Shown here one piece after another: positions 7,749 to 14,497 of a stretch of DNA of 37,802 nucleotides. A program made the position numbers and the translations under genes. Source of the DNA: Candidatus Saccharimonadia bacterium (GTDB lineage Bacteria > Patescibacteriota > Saccharimonadia > Saccharimonadales > Saccharimonadaceae); assembly GCA_023260255.1 (NCBI GenBank), contig JALQVV010000036.1, positions 1-37,802 on the forward strand, written 5' to 3'. Numbering within the stretch: the first letter of the stretch is position 1; every line of letters starts with the position of its first letter. A model generated the notes under the pieces. It did no database searches, was not told where the DNA came from, and saw only the letters and a list, made by a program, of their open reading frames with translations.

Positions 7749-7958
7749 TTATCCTTCATTGATTTTAATCCGATTTAGTTCTCTCAATTTGATAGTATCG
7801 ACCTCTGATAGGGTCTGTATTAAATCCAAAAAATCACCTATACTAGGATGGTTATTCAAAGCCTTATCAATGAGTTGAGTATCTAATGCAAACCCACAAG
7901 AGCAACCGTTCTCCTCAGTCTCGTACTCTAGACGATGGCCCTTTTTATCATGGGACAA
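7749..7958 (-). pseudogene. ORF overlapping arr; possibly a 3' remnant of an older gene
   Basis: 69 codons with protein-like composition (GCSCGFALDTQLID, then LSEVDTIKLRELNRI). It has no ribosome site, and its first 24 codons lie antisense to the start of the arr gene, which is the certain gene here. One reading is that it is the 3' part of a gene truncated when arr was inserted. The other is that it is a chance ORF. I cannot decide. Confidence 0.25.
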
Positions 7959-8314
7959 AAGCAGATTTACAAATCGGAGATCTGCTCACGGCAGGATTTC
8001 AGTCAAACTATAAACCAGAAGTAACGATGAATCATATTTACTTTACCGCTCTTGTCAATGGCGCAGGGCTTGCTGCTGAATTAGCCAGTGGCGATGGGCG
8101 TCCGCGAGTTTATCTTGTTGAACCAACGGGAGAGTTCGAAAACGACCCGAATGTCACCGACAAAAAGTTTCCCGGCAACCCTACACGTTCCTATCGCAGC
8201 CAAGAACCATTAAAAATTATTGGCGAGGTTACCGACTGGACAAGGCTCACCCCCGAACAGCTTCAAGAGTGGCGTGACAGACTAGCAAACATCAAGGGTG
8301 AAATTATCAACTGA
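7886..8314 (+). CDS. arr: Rifampin ADP-ribosyltransferase (Arr)
   Basis: 142 residues, the full length for Arr. It contains the family phrases FYHGTKADLQIGDLLTAGFQSNY, TDKKFPGNPTRSYRSQEPL and the ending EWRDRLANIKGEIIN. Arr transfers ADP-ribose from NAD to the ansa-chain hydroxyl of rifamycins and so inactivates them; the conserved His in YHGTK and the Asp in the FENDP/TDKKFPGNPTR region belong to the NAD and drug site. The ATG at 7886 is the only start with the normal spacing of about 20 residues before YHG, but its ribosome site is poor. The gene stands alone, followed by an actinobacterial-looking PE-PPE gene. Transfer from Actinobacteria, where arr is common and rifamycins are made, is an inference. 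Confidence 0.93.
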   Translation: MQTHKSNRSPQSRTLDDGPFYHGTKADLQIGDLLTAGFQSNYKPEVTMNHIYFTALVNGAGLAAELASGDGRPRVYLVEPTGEFENDPNVTDKKFPGNPTRSYRSQEPLKIIGEVTDWTRLTPEQLQEWRDRLANIKGEIIN

Positions 8315-8362
8315 TAGCCATCTTCTTTTAAACCTATACAAAAAATATTCGATGACAAATCA

Positions 8363-8482
8363 TTGCTAATTTTCATTTATATGAGATAATTATGCTGTAT
8401 TTGGACGACGGCCGACAGGGCCGTAAGGTCCCGATTGTCTGTACCTGACAAGTACATGTTTCAGTCCATCAAGTGAGAGGAG
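8363..8482 (+). promoter_or_regulatory. Cassette promoter, structured leader and RBS (PE-PPE gene)
   Basis: TTGCTA (8363-8368), 16 bases, GATAAT (8385-8390); an alternative -10 TGTATT follows TTATGC. The leader of about 90 bases opens with a stem of ACGGCC and GGCCGT closed by GGAC and GTCC (about 8403-8431). AGGAG (8478-8482) lies 6 bases before the ATG. Confidence 0.5.
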
Positions 8483-8488
8483 TCTCCT

Positions 8489-10084
8489 ATGCGACAATGG
8501 CGTCGCTTAGGAACTGCGGTTATAGCCGCGGTGTTGTTGATCGGTGCCTTGGTGGCGCCGGTAGGTGGAGGCAGCAGCGTTTCGTCGTTGCTTTCCACGG
8601 CTGTTCAGCACGAAGTGAGCCTGACGACGGCCACCGACTACTACGGTGGAACATCCGATCCGTATGCTCACTGGGGACCGTATTTTGCGAATGGCTCGCT
8701 GAGCCAGGGCACAGTCACCCAGGTGTGGACGCCAGAAGAATTCCGACCGTTCGCGCCGAACTTTCTGCCCACGGAGTGGGATGATCTGACGCTGGATCAG
8801 TCGGTCCGCGTTGGCGCACAGATCATGCTGGCACGCATCCTGGCCAACCAAGATCCCGACCTACGGATCGTCACCGAAAGCCAAAGCTCCATCATAGCCA
8901 CTGTCGTGAAGAGGTGGCTTTTGGAGCATCCCGACCAGGCACCACCGGCGGATCAGCTGACATTTTACACCTTCGAAAGTCAAACGAGACCGAACGGAGG
9001 TATAGCGTCACGCTTCGCAGGGGTGTCGATACCCTTCCTGGGTGTCACCGCCATTGGTCCAACGCCACCGACGCAGTACCGGACCTATGACTTCGCCAGG
9101 GAGTACGAGGGGTTCGTGAACTTCCCCGCGTACCTCGTCAATCTGCCTGCGGTTGTCAACGCCATCATCGGTATCGGCGTGCTCCATGGCCGTATAGCTG
9201 ATGTGGATCTGGATGATCCGTCCTATGTCCGTGAAACGGTTGGTAACACGACCTACATCACGGCACCGACGGCGAATCTACCCATGTTGGTACCCATTCG
9301 GGTGCTAGCGAAGGCGTTCGGGATCACGGACACCAGAGTTATCGATGCCATGGAACCAGTCCTGAAAGTCATCGTTGACGCCGGCTACCCCGGTAACGAC
9401 CCGATGGCAAACCAGGGCGAGTTCATCCCGGCAACGTTGGGTATACCACCGGAAAACGTCGTTCGGATGCTCCAGCAACTCCCGGCTGCAATCCAGGAGG
9501 GGCTGGCCATTCTGCGTACGCCGAAGTCAACAGTCCCTACCCCAACGAATCCACCGACGACATCCCTGGCAGTGGAGTCGGTGAGTTCTTCCGAGCCTCA
9601 GACACAGATGCCATCTGCGTCTGAGACGAAGAAGCAGGTTCCGACAGTCGCGGAAGCGGTCACCCACGATGTCGTGGAAGCACCGAAGATCAGCGACAAC
9701 CCGTCGCCGCAGGTCACCACCTCAGTGACAGACAAGGAGCTCGAACCGTCGGAACAGGTTTCGCAGGATGAGCCGTCGGCAGCCGCCGAACCGACTCACC
9801 CCGACGTTACCACGCCCGCCAATACACCGGCATCTGAACCGTCGGTCGAATCACACTCGACCGACAGCAAACCGGCACCGAAGGCAGCGTCCGACACGTC
9901 GGAGACCACGCCAAAGCCCGCAAAGAAAAAGCCCGGATTCAACCCCGGCGCGAGTATCAAGCGGGTACTGGACCAGATTCACAAGGCGACTCATGCCAAC
10001 GAGCCCAAGAAGAAGCCTGCTTCTTCTGACTCGTCATCGGCAGCCTCGTCCAGTGGATCCGGTAGCGACTCCGGTTCGAACTAA
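8489..10084 (+). CDS. Secreted PE-PPE-domain (alpha/beta-hydrolase) protein
   Basis: 531 residues. A signal peptide or N-terminal anchor spans about 5-30. Residues 45-330 match the PE-PPE esterase/acyltransferase domain of mycolate-containing Actinobacteria: a nucleophile-elbow remnant TESQSS (S131), ADQLTFYTF then RPNGGIASRF, TYDFAREYEGFVNFPAYLVNLPAVVNAI..LHG (H233), and TAPTANLPMLVPIR. The canonical GYSQS is changed to TESQS, so the oxyanion Gly is lost and activity is uncertain. The last 190 residues are Pro/Ser/Thr/Lys-rich and look disordered. The gene has its own promoter, leader and terminator and G/C-rich codons unlike its neighbours. I infer acquisition from an actinobacterial host and a role at that host's lipid-rich envelope. 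AGGAG 6 bases upstream supports the start. Confidence 0.85.
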   Translation: MRQWRRLGTAVIAAVLLIGALVAPVGGGSSVSSLLSTAVQHEVSLTTATDYYGGTSDPYAHWGPYFANGSLSQGTVTQVWTPEEFRPFAPNFLPTEWDDLTLDQSVRVGAQIMLARILANQDPDLRIVTESQSSIIATVVKRWLLEHPDQAPPADQLTFYTFESQTRPNGGIASRFAGVSIPFLGVTAIGPTPPTQYRTYDFAREYEGFVNFPAYLVNLPAVVNAIIGIGVLHGRIADVDLDDPSYVRETVGNTTYITAPTANLPMLVPIRVLAKAFGITDTRVIDAMEPVLKVIVDAGYPGNDPMANQGEFIPATLGIPPENVVRMLQQLPAAIQEGLAILRTPKSTVPTPTNPPTTSLAVESVSSSEPQTQMPSASETKKQVPTVAEAVTHDVVEAPKISDNPSPQVTTSVTDKELEPSEQVSQDEPSAAAEPTHPDVTTPANTPASEPSVESHSTDSKPAPKAASDTSETTPKPAKKKPGFNPGASIKRVLDQIHKATHANEPKKKPASSDSSSAASSSGSGSDSGSN

Positions 10085-10098
10085 CCCCTCTCAACTAC

Positions 10099-10156
10099 CC
10101 GGCCCCTGGCTGTACAGCGTTTTATTACTGTACAGCCGGGGGCTTTTCCTTTTTGA
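10099..10156 (+). terminator. Terminator of the PE-PPE cassette
   Basis: A long stem built on CTGTACAG palindromic arms extended by CCCC/GGGG pairs, followed by TTTTCCTTTTT. Confidence 0.85.
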
Positions 10157-10181
10157 GACCTCATGTATGGCGGAACCTTAT

Positions 10182-10210
10182 TAGACAAAAATACGTTTAT
10201 ATGTTATTAT
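10182..10210 (+). promoter_or_regulatory. Promoter for a leaderless methyltransferase mRNA
   Basis: TAGACA (10182-10187), 17 bases, TATTAT (10205-10210), then 6 bases to the ATG at 10217. The transcript would begin at or next to the start codon. Confidence 0.5.
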
Positions 10211-10216
10211 TTACCT

Positions 10217-11035
10217 ATGGCAGAACGGCTCACAAGCGCATCTAAACCAGATGCCAAAATCATCCTCGAAATCGGTTCCGGCAGATACGAATCGGGGGAT
10301 GACGTGCTAAGCGACACTATCTTCACACACTGGAACTCTATTGCCTTACGTCGGACATTCCGACCACAAGATACGTTCATTGGTATTGATATGGGAAGTC
10401 GTACATCCTATAGGGGCTTCCGCCCCGATGAAGATGCAAAGATGAGGCAAAACTGGGCAACGCTTCAAGCTCGTCGACCAAATGAGCAGTTACATTTTAT
10501 GCAGGCCGACATGACAAAGCTCCCTTTCGCTGATGAGAGTGTTGATGAAGTGATCGCAAGCAATGTTTTTGCTATTGGATCTGGTGCTGATAGGGAACAG
10601 TTCCCTATCATATACGAAGAGGCCAATCGAGTCCTAAAGCCCGATGGAACTATCGTTATCTTTGATAATATTTCCCCTTACTTTGGCCGCGGTCTTCCAC
10701 CAGAAGTGTGGATGGCCGAAGAAGGCTTCGCCGCTCCAGCCCATATCGACCATGTCGACCCTATGAGCGACATAGACAACTATATGGCTGTTGCCGAGCA
10801 GTACGGGTTAAGAGTTCGCTCGCTTTCTGCCGAACAACAAAGCCAGCTCAAAAATCCTCACGAAAAAATGAGTGACTATGATCTCAGAGCACTACTGAGG
10901 CAGGAAATCATATGGCGCCTTGGCAAGACAACAGGCAGAATTGTGCAACCGCCGCTCCCTCAGCTACCCGAACCGACTCCACCAAAACCAAAAAACATAC
11001 TCGACCGACTGCGGTCTTTCAAAAGAACTCGTTAA
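10217..11035 (+). CDS. Class I SAM-dependent methyltransferase
   Basis: 272 residues from ATG 10217; an upstream ATG at 10163 is less likely because the promoter lies between. Motif I is ILEIGSGRYE, the acidic residue after strand 2 is in FIGIDMG, then come QADMTKLPFADESVDEVIASN (motif II/III) and EANRVLKPDGTIVIFDN (motif IV/V). This is the Rossmann methyltransferase fold of the UbiE/Methyltransf_11 type; the acceptor is unknown. The C-terminal 40 residues are Pro/Lys-rich. No ribosome site is visible, consistent with a leaderless mRNA. It has its own unit between the PE-PPE terminator and the tRNA-fragment region. Confidence 0.85.
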   Translation: MAERLTSASKPDAKIILEIGSGRYESGDDVLSDTIFTHWNSIALRRTFRPQDTFIGIDMGSRTSYRGFRPDEDAKMRQNWATLQARRPNEQLHFMQADMTKLPFADESVDEVIASNVFAIGSGADREQFPIIYEEANRVLKPDGTIVIFDNISPYFGRGLPPEVWMAEEGFAAPAHIDHVDPMSDIDNYMAVAEQYGLRVRSLSAEQQSQLKNPHEKMSDYDLRALLRQEIIWRLGKTTGRIVQPPLPQLPEPTPPKPKNILDRLRSFKRTR

Positions 11036-11064
11036 GAGCTTCTGTGCGCTTGAAGCGCTCCCGT

Positions 11065-11091
11065 TCGAATCCCGCACGACCAAAGAAAAAG
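11065..11091 (+). repeat. tRNA 3'-end-like fragment
   Basis: CCCGTTCGAATCCCGC followed by ACGACCA resembles a T-arm and an encoded CCA end, but no cloverleaf can be built upstream. I take it as a degenerate tRNA 3' fragment. No intact donor tRNA is in the window. Confidence 0.35.
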
Positions 11092-11122
11092 TAAAAGGCC
11101 CAAGATCTAAAGACCTCGGACC
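11086..11122 (-). terminator. Minus-strand terminator after the tRNA-Gln satellite
   Basis: A 12-bp stem with G-U pairs (11097-11108 with 11111-11122), then a T-rich tract on the minus strand (11086-11096). Confidence 0.7.
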
Positions 11123-11129
11123 ATTTACT

Positions 11130-11274
11130 TGGCTGGGGATGAGGGATTCGACCTACCTTTGGCAGGCCCGGAAGTCAGTCAAATGAACATAGTTCATTTG
11201 TGACATTCCCTTGCGAACTGCCACAGGCAGTTCTCACCCCGATCAGATCGGGTGTTCGAATCGCCTAAATCCCA
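11130..11274 (-). repeat. tRNA-Gln-derived satellite with three tight hairpins
   Basis: Downstream of tRNA-Gln and on the same strand. Its 3' end (11130-11151) is a 22-base exact copy of the tRNA-Gln 3' end including CCA. Its 5' end (11246-11274) is an imperfect inverted copy of the tRNA T-arm and acceptor. Between them are hairpins of 9 bp (11180-11200), 8 bp (11215-11233) and 7 bp (11238-11252). It lies between two terminators, so it may be its own transcript. It does not fold as a tRNA and has no tmRNA tag frame. Confidence 0.6.
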
Positions 11275-11281
11275 AGTTATG

Positions 11282-11308
11282 AAAAACGCCAGACCAAAAG
11301 GTCTGACG
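11282..11308 (-). terminator. Terminator after tRNA-Gln
   Basis: A 9-bp stem (11287-11295 with 11300-11308) with one G-U pair, and a T tract on the minus strand at 11282-11286. Confidence 0.8.
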
Positions 11309-11315
11309 ATTTTCA

Positions 11316-11389
11316 TGGCTGGGGATGAGGGATTCGAACCCCCGATCACGGGACCAGAACCCGTTGCCTTACCGCTTGGCCAATCCCCA
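11316..11389 (-). tRNA. tRNA-Gln (anticodon CTG)
   Basis: A full cloverleaf on the minus strand: acceptor TGGGGAT with ATCCCCA, D-arm GCC..GGC, anticodon stem ACGGG/CCCGT around loop TTCTGGT (anticodon CTG, reads CAG), T-loop TTCGAAT. The CCA end is encoded (11316-11318). U1-A72 and the CTG anticodon fit bacterial tRNA-Gln. A terminator follows. Confidence 0.93.
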
Positions 11390-11438
11390 AGATACAAACC
11401 AAATTGTACCATTTATAGGGGTATTGCTCAAGATGTCG

Positions 11439-11975
11439 TTACGCTTTTTTCGCAGTCTTTGCTTCAGCTTTGTGCTTTACGCCAAAGTAGCTGCGGATTT
11501 CAAACAAGAAGTAGCCCCACACAGCAGCCCACAAAACCGCGGTAAAAATACCGAAGATGTTGATATCTACCAAGCTAAAGACGATATTAAAGGCAAAGTT
11601 GATCACAGCAACCGCAAACAATAGTGTCCAGCCTTTTTTTGCTTTGACCTTTAGTGGGTTAATCGCCATTGCCTCGATGATTGTCGTAATGACAAGTGCA
11701 GCAATCGACAGCGTAATACTTAGCCAAGCAAGTCCTGCCCCAGTAACACCCATCGCGCCTGGATATCCATAGGTTGATGCAACGCCACTGGTAATTCCTA
11801 GCACGATCAAGGCAGCGGGTATAAGGAACAGAAGACTAATAACAGAGAGTACAACACCGATAACGACCAGCCACCAAATATTTTCGGCAAGCCACTCAGT
11901 AAAGCCTTTAGGCAAATGTGGCAGATCTTTATACCATTTACTTAGTGTCTTTTCCAAACTAGTTAGCGCTTCCAT
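11439..11975 (-). CDS. Integral membrane protein, four spans
   Basis: 178 residues. An amphipathic start (MEALTSLEKTLSKWYKDLPHLP) is followed by four hydrophobic spans, roughly 33-60, 78-103, 115-138 and 140-155, and a basic Lys/Ala-rich tail (HKAEAKTAKKA). AGGAGG 7 bases upstream supports the ATG at 11975. It resembles the short hypothetical membrane proteins frequent in Saccharibacteria; no catalytic motif is visible. It ends about 50 bases before tRNA-Gln on the same strand. Confidence 0.8.
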   Translation of the reverse strand: MEALTSLEKTLSKWYKDLPHLPKGFTEWLAENIWWLVVIGVVLSVISLLFLIPAALIVLGITSGVASTYGYPGAMGVTGAGLAWLSITLSIAALVITTIIEAMAINPLKVKAKKGWTLLFAVAVINFAFNIVFSLVDINIFGIFTAVLWAAVWGYFLFEIRSYFGVKHKAEAKTAKKA

Positions 11976-12033
11976 ATACTCCCCTCCTGATTAAGATTAT
12001 CCTCATCATACTAGGGCGTGTATAAAAACACAA

Positions 12034-12507
12034 CTATTTTTTACGATCAGCTGGCCACAGTCCCCAAGCGGACCATACCGCCAGAACACCGAGCACCACC
12101 GCCCACAATAGTTGGGCTCCATCAGATGGAACCGTCACTTTGGTTCCCAAAATACCACTGTTTGTCATGGCGTTATCGCTCACGACTGCAATGACGCCTA
12201 AAATAACCCATAGCACGGCAGCCACAAGCCCGCAGCCCAGACTGAACCATCGCATCAGTGGACTCAGTGGCATGCGTAGCAAAAATGGCAAAGCAAACAC
12301 TTCGCTCACCACGATCAACCCTGCTAGCAATGTTGTTGCCCCATTGCCGCCAGGCAACCAATAACCCGCAATGAGTGGTATAAATTTTTCAAAACTAAAT
12401 AGTTGACCCACGACCATTATCACAAGCACGGCTGCGTATATCCAAGCAACTTTTTTGGCCGTTTCGGACCGTGGAGAGGGCGCAGGAAGTGCGCGGGCAA
12501 ACTTCAT
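12034..12507 (-). CDS. Four-span membrane protein, DoxX/MauE-like in layout
   Basis: 157 residues from ATG 12507 (MKFARALPAPSP); a longer reading from 12537 adds ten residues. The four spans include VAWIYAAVLVIMVVGQL, TTLLAGLIVVSEVFALPFLL, MRWFSLGCGLVAAVLWVILGV and LLWAVVLGVLAVWSAWGLW. Size, span number and the Pro/Leu motif resemble MauE/DoxX-type membrane proteins, but I see no Cys pair and call no function. The shorter start is preferred because TATACT sits 6 bases upstream of it, matching the leaderless pattern seen elsewhere in the window. Neither start has a ribosome site. Confidence 0.7.
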   Translation of the reverse strand: MKFARALPAPSPRSETAKKVAWIYAAVLVIMVVGQLFSFEKFIPLIAGYWLPGGNGATTLLAGLIVVSEVFALPFLLRMPLSPLMRWFSLGCGLVAAVLWVILGVIAVVSDNAMTNSGILGTKVTVPSDGAQLLWAVVLGVLAVWSAWGLWPADRKK

Positions 12508-12670
12508 ATCCTTAGTATACGCCTTTCTTATCCCCATTTCGTTGTTATTTTGGTAATACCTCTTGCGCTTTTTTGTGAATACCTGTATCTTTATGAATAG
12601 CGAAAGTTACAAAAACAAAAACATCTCCAAAACAAATGTGACTGATCGCTCTACGATATCCACCGCAACA

Positions 12671-12702
12671 GAAAACACCCCTACCATAACAGGGGTGTTT
12701 TC
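12671..12702 (-). terminator. Terminator after trmD (stem symmetric, works both ways)
   Basis: A 12-bp perfect stem (12671-12682 with 12691-12702) containing ACACCCC/GGGGTGT with flanking A/T tracts. Confidence 0.85.
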
Positions 12703-12709
12703 ATTTAGA

Positions 12710-12848
12710 TTGATGAAGCCAGCTCGCAGAAATACCTGCGAAATAGACTAAAAGCGAAGAGCAACCCGAGAAAGTCCTGACTGAATCAGTGACTTTCCCG
12801 GCGTGAAACGGTCTATTGAGTAGGTGTTTTAAGAGTTGGCTTCATCAA
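12710..12848 (-). ncRNA. Structured RNA element spanning the 3' end and 3' UTR of trmD
   Basis: A 16-bp long-range stem (12710-12725 with 12833-12848, one mismatch that is G-U in RNA) encloses a 5-bp hairpin (12725-12729 with 12736-12740), and a 7-bp perfect stem (12742-12748 with 12811-12817) that itself encloses an 11-bp stem (12770-12780 with 12786-12797, one bulge). The right arm is the last codons of trmD. No known RNA family is recognised. Confidence 0.45.
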
Positions 12849-13494
12849 CTTTGAGCGAGTGCTCTTCGCGCCATTTGGCGATTGCAGCATGGTTACCGCT
12901 CAGCAGCACCTCTGGCACTTTCATGCCGCGAAACTCTTCGGGGCGCGTATATTGCGGAAATTCCAATGTTTCACCGTCACTAAAACTTTCAATCTCGGCG
13001 CTCGCCTCACCGCCGAGCACCCCAGGAATCAACCGAACAATACTGTCGACCACTGTCATTGCTGGCAGTTCACCACCCGTCAGCACGTAATCACCAACGC
13101 TGATTTGATAATCAACCAGTGTCGTTATCCGTTCGTCATATCCCTCATATCGCCCACAAATAAAGATATAGCTCTCGTCACTATCGGCAAATTGCTGTGC
13201 CAAGGCTTGCTTCCATCGTTTGCCACGTGCCGTCATCAACACAACTTTTGCCTCTGTATCGTTTGATTTTGCATGCTCAACGGCTGCAAATAATGGTTCG
13301 GCCATCAGTAGCATTCCATCACCACCGCCATATGGCGTGTCATCAACCGTCTTGCGCGGACCCAGACCAAACTGACGCAAATCAATCGTTGACAGCTCGA
13401 CATGTCCGTCCTTTTGCGCTTTCCACATCATGGAACTGCCAAAAACACCCGTAAACATGTCGGGAAATAGAGTAATGACTTGGAATTTTCTCAT
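12829..13494 (-). CDS. trmD: tRNA (guanine37-N1)-methyltransferase TrmD
   Basis: 221 residues from ATG 13494. It methylates G37 of tRNAs reading CUN, CCN and CGG using SAM bound in a trefoil knot, preventing frameshifts. The canonical start FQVITLFPDMF is present, then RQFGLGPRKTVDDTPYGGGDGMLL, ICGRYEGYDERI, ISVGDYVLTGGELPAMTVVDSIVRLIPGVLG and the C-terminal YTRPEEFRGMKVPEVLLSGNH. A longer reading from 13521 is possible; neither start has a ribosome site. It belongs to the rpmF-nusB-rnc-rpsP-khpA-trmD group but is separated from khpA by an opposite-strand cassette. rimM, often its neighbour, is absent here. Confidence 0.96.
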   Translation of the reverse strand: MRKFQVITLFPDMFTGVFGSSMMWKAQKDGHVELSTIDLRQFGLGPRKTVDDTPYGGGDGMLLMAEPLFAAVEHAKSNDTEAKVVLMTARGKRWKQALAQQFADSDESYIFICGRYEGYDERITTLVDYQISVGDYVLTGGELPAMTVVDSIVRLIPGVLGGEASAEIESFSDGETLEFPQYTRPEEFRGMKVPEVLLSGNHAAIAKWREEHSLKVDEANS

Positions 13495-13514
13495 CTGTAC
13501 CAGTGTACGTGATA

Positions 13515-13543
13515 TTGACATTTTTGTAAATAGTTGCTATAAT
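13515..13543 (+). promoter_or_regulatory. Consensus sigma70 promoter of the 56-residue membrane protein cassette
   Basis: TTGACA (13515-13520), 17 bases, TATAAT (13538-13543), with an extended -10 TGC. The leader of about 42 bases carries a GCCTC/GAGGC stem-loop. The promoter faces away from trmD and overlaps its possible upstream start. Confidence 0.85.
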
Positions 13544-13591
13544 ATTAATACCTGGCCTCTTCCGATGGAGGCTCGCACCAAAGGATATGAA

Positions 13592-13762
13592 ATGCGCTCA
13601 CTGTCCATCGCTCAGTTGATGCTGTATGCAATCACGGCAGTACTTGTCGGGATGGCGGTTCGGAGTGCATACACTCCAAACCACCTCGGTACCGCGCTCA
13701 TCGCCGGTGCCGCTGCGCTCATGTATGGGCTGGCGAGGCATTCCTCGCAGCCAAAACCCTAA
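13592..13762 (+). CDS. 56-residue membrane protein (single-gene cassette)
   Basis: Begins at ATG 13592 with AAAGGA 6 bases upstream. Two hydrophobic spans (about 5-25, LSIAQLMLYAITAVLVGMAV, and 33-48, GTALIAGAAALMYGLA) flank a short loop, ending HSSQPKP. A consensus promoter, a leader hairpin, this ribosome site and a downstream stem make a self-contained unit on the plus strand. It sits between khpA and trmD, both on minus. Codons are G/C-richer by eye than those of the neighbours. The function is unknown; it could be a small toxin, a holin-like or a stress protein. Confidence 0.75.
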   Translation: MRSLSIAQLMLYAITAVLVGMAVRSAYTPNHLGTALIAGAAALMYGLARHSSQPKP

Positions 13763-13770
13763 GCTCACCA

Positions 13771-13830
13771 AAGAAGCCCGCGTAGATGAAATCCATTTGC
13801 GCCCGCGGCCACTTCGGTGGGCTTCTTCAT
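13771..13830 (+). terminator. Terminator of the 56-residue protein cassette
   Basis: A 9-bp perfect stem AAGAAGCCC (13771-13779) with GGGCTTCTT (13819-13827) and a 39-base loop; the T tract is weak. Confidence 0.45.
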
Positions 13831-13842
13831 TTCAGATCAACA

Positions 13843-13878
13843 AAAAAACCGCCTGCAATAAATGCTTGGCGGTTTTTT
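13843..13878 (-). terminator. Bidirectional terminator downstream of khpA
   Basis: AAAAAACCGCC (13843-13853) pairs with GGCGGTTTTTT (13868-13878), with T tracts in both directions. Confidence 0.88.
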
Positions 13879-13973
13879 CGACATATAAGGCTCTCAAACC
13901 TGGTGTACGGGTTTGCTCGCATGAGCTTTTTGGTTCTCGCAATTGAAGTTTTCGTGCTTCGAACTGATTATGA

Positions 13974-14387
13974 TTATATATCAAGATCGTCGAGTTCGGC
14001 AAGTTCTTTTCGCGACTTTTTGGCGTAATCCGACTCGTTATCCACAGCTTCATCGGTCACATTATCCACACTCTTGTCATCATCGTCAGAAACACTTGTC
14101 GCTACAGTGTCGTCACTACTATATTCACCCCCACGCCCACCGTCGCTGTTGACGATTTTGAGGTTGTACCGGGCGTCATTTTTGGTACCAAGTGCACGCA
14201 GTAACGTACGCAAACTCTGTGCGGTAATACCACGTTTGCCGATGACACGGCCAAGGTCGTCAGGATTGACTGTTAGCGACAGGAGTACGCCTTTTTCATC
14301 GATGACACGATCGACAACAACGTCATCGGGATGCCCTACGAGTGATTTCACGATATATTCTACGAATTGCTGGTCTATCGTCGACAT
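13974..14387 (-). CDS. khpA: KH-domain RNA-binding protein KhpA with acidic tail
   Basis: 137 residues. The KH core occupies about 1-80, with the nucleic-acid-gripping loop VIGKRGITAQSLRTLL and the start FVEYIVKSLVGHPDDVVVDR typical of KhpA, an RNA chaperone encoded between rpsP and trmD in many bacteria. The last 55 residues are an Asp/Ser-rich acidic extension (SDDDDKSVDN...DLDI) beyond the usual length of about 80. AAGGGGG 5 bases upstream fixes the start. Confidence 0.93.
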   Translation of the reverse strand: MSTIDQQFVEYIVKSLVGHPDDVVVDRVIDEKGVLLSLTVNPDDLGRVIGKRGITAQSLRTLLRALGTKNDARYNLKIVNSDGGRGGEYSSDDTVATSVSDDDDKSVDNVTDEAVDNESDYAKKSRKELAELDDLDI

Positions 14388-14457
14388 AGTTGCCCCCTTC
14401 GGTCATACACTGTAAATAGTACTTTCATTATAGCATGAGCGAGACGAGAGAAAACAA

Positions 14458-14484
14458 TAAAACACCCCCTCAGGGGTGTTTTAT
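14458..14484 (-). terminator. Terminator between rpsP and khpA
   Basis: An ACACCCC/GGGGTGT stem with flanking A and T tracts; it may only attenuate read-through into khpA. Confidence 0.75.
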
Positions 14485-14497
14485 GATTCGTTTGAAT

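Noticed and set aside
11130-11274. tmRNA (ssrA)
   Set aside because: GGGGATGAGGGATTCGAC resembles a tmRNA 5' end, but it is the reverse complement of the tRNA-Gln T-arm copy; there is no tag frame ending in an Ala-rich motif and the length is too short.
11194-11412. Minus-strand ORF across tRNA-Gln
   Set aside because: It translates the tRNA and its satellite and has no ribosome site.
12600-12709. Small gene between the DoxX-like gene and the trmD terminator
   Set aside because: A/T-rich with no ORF carrying a ribosome site; only the terminator and structured element are supported.
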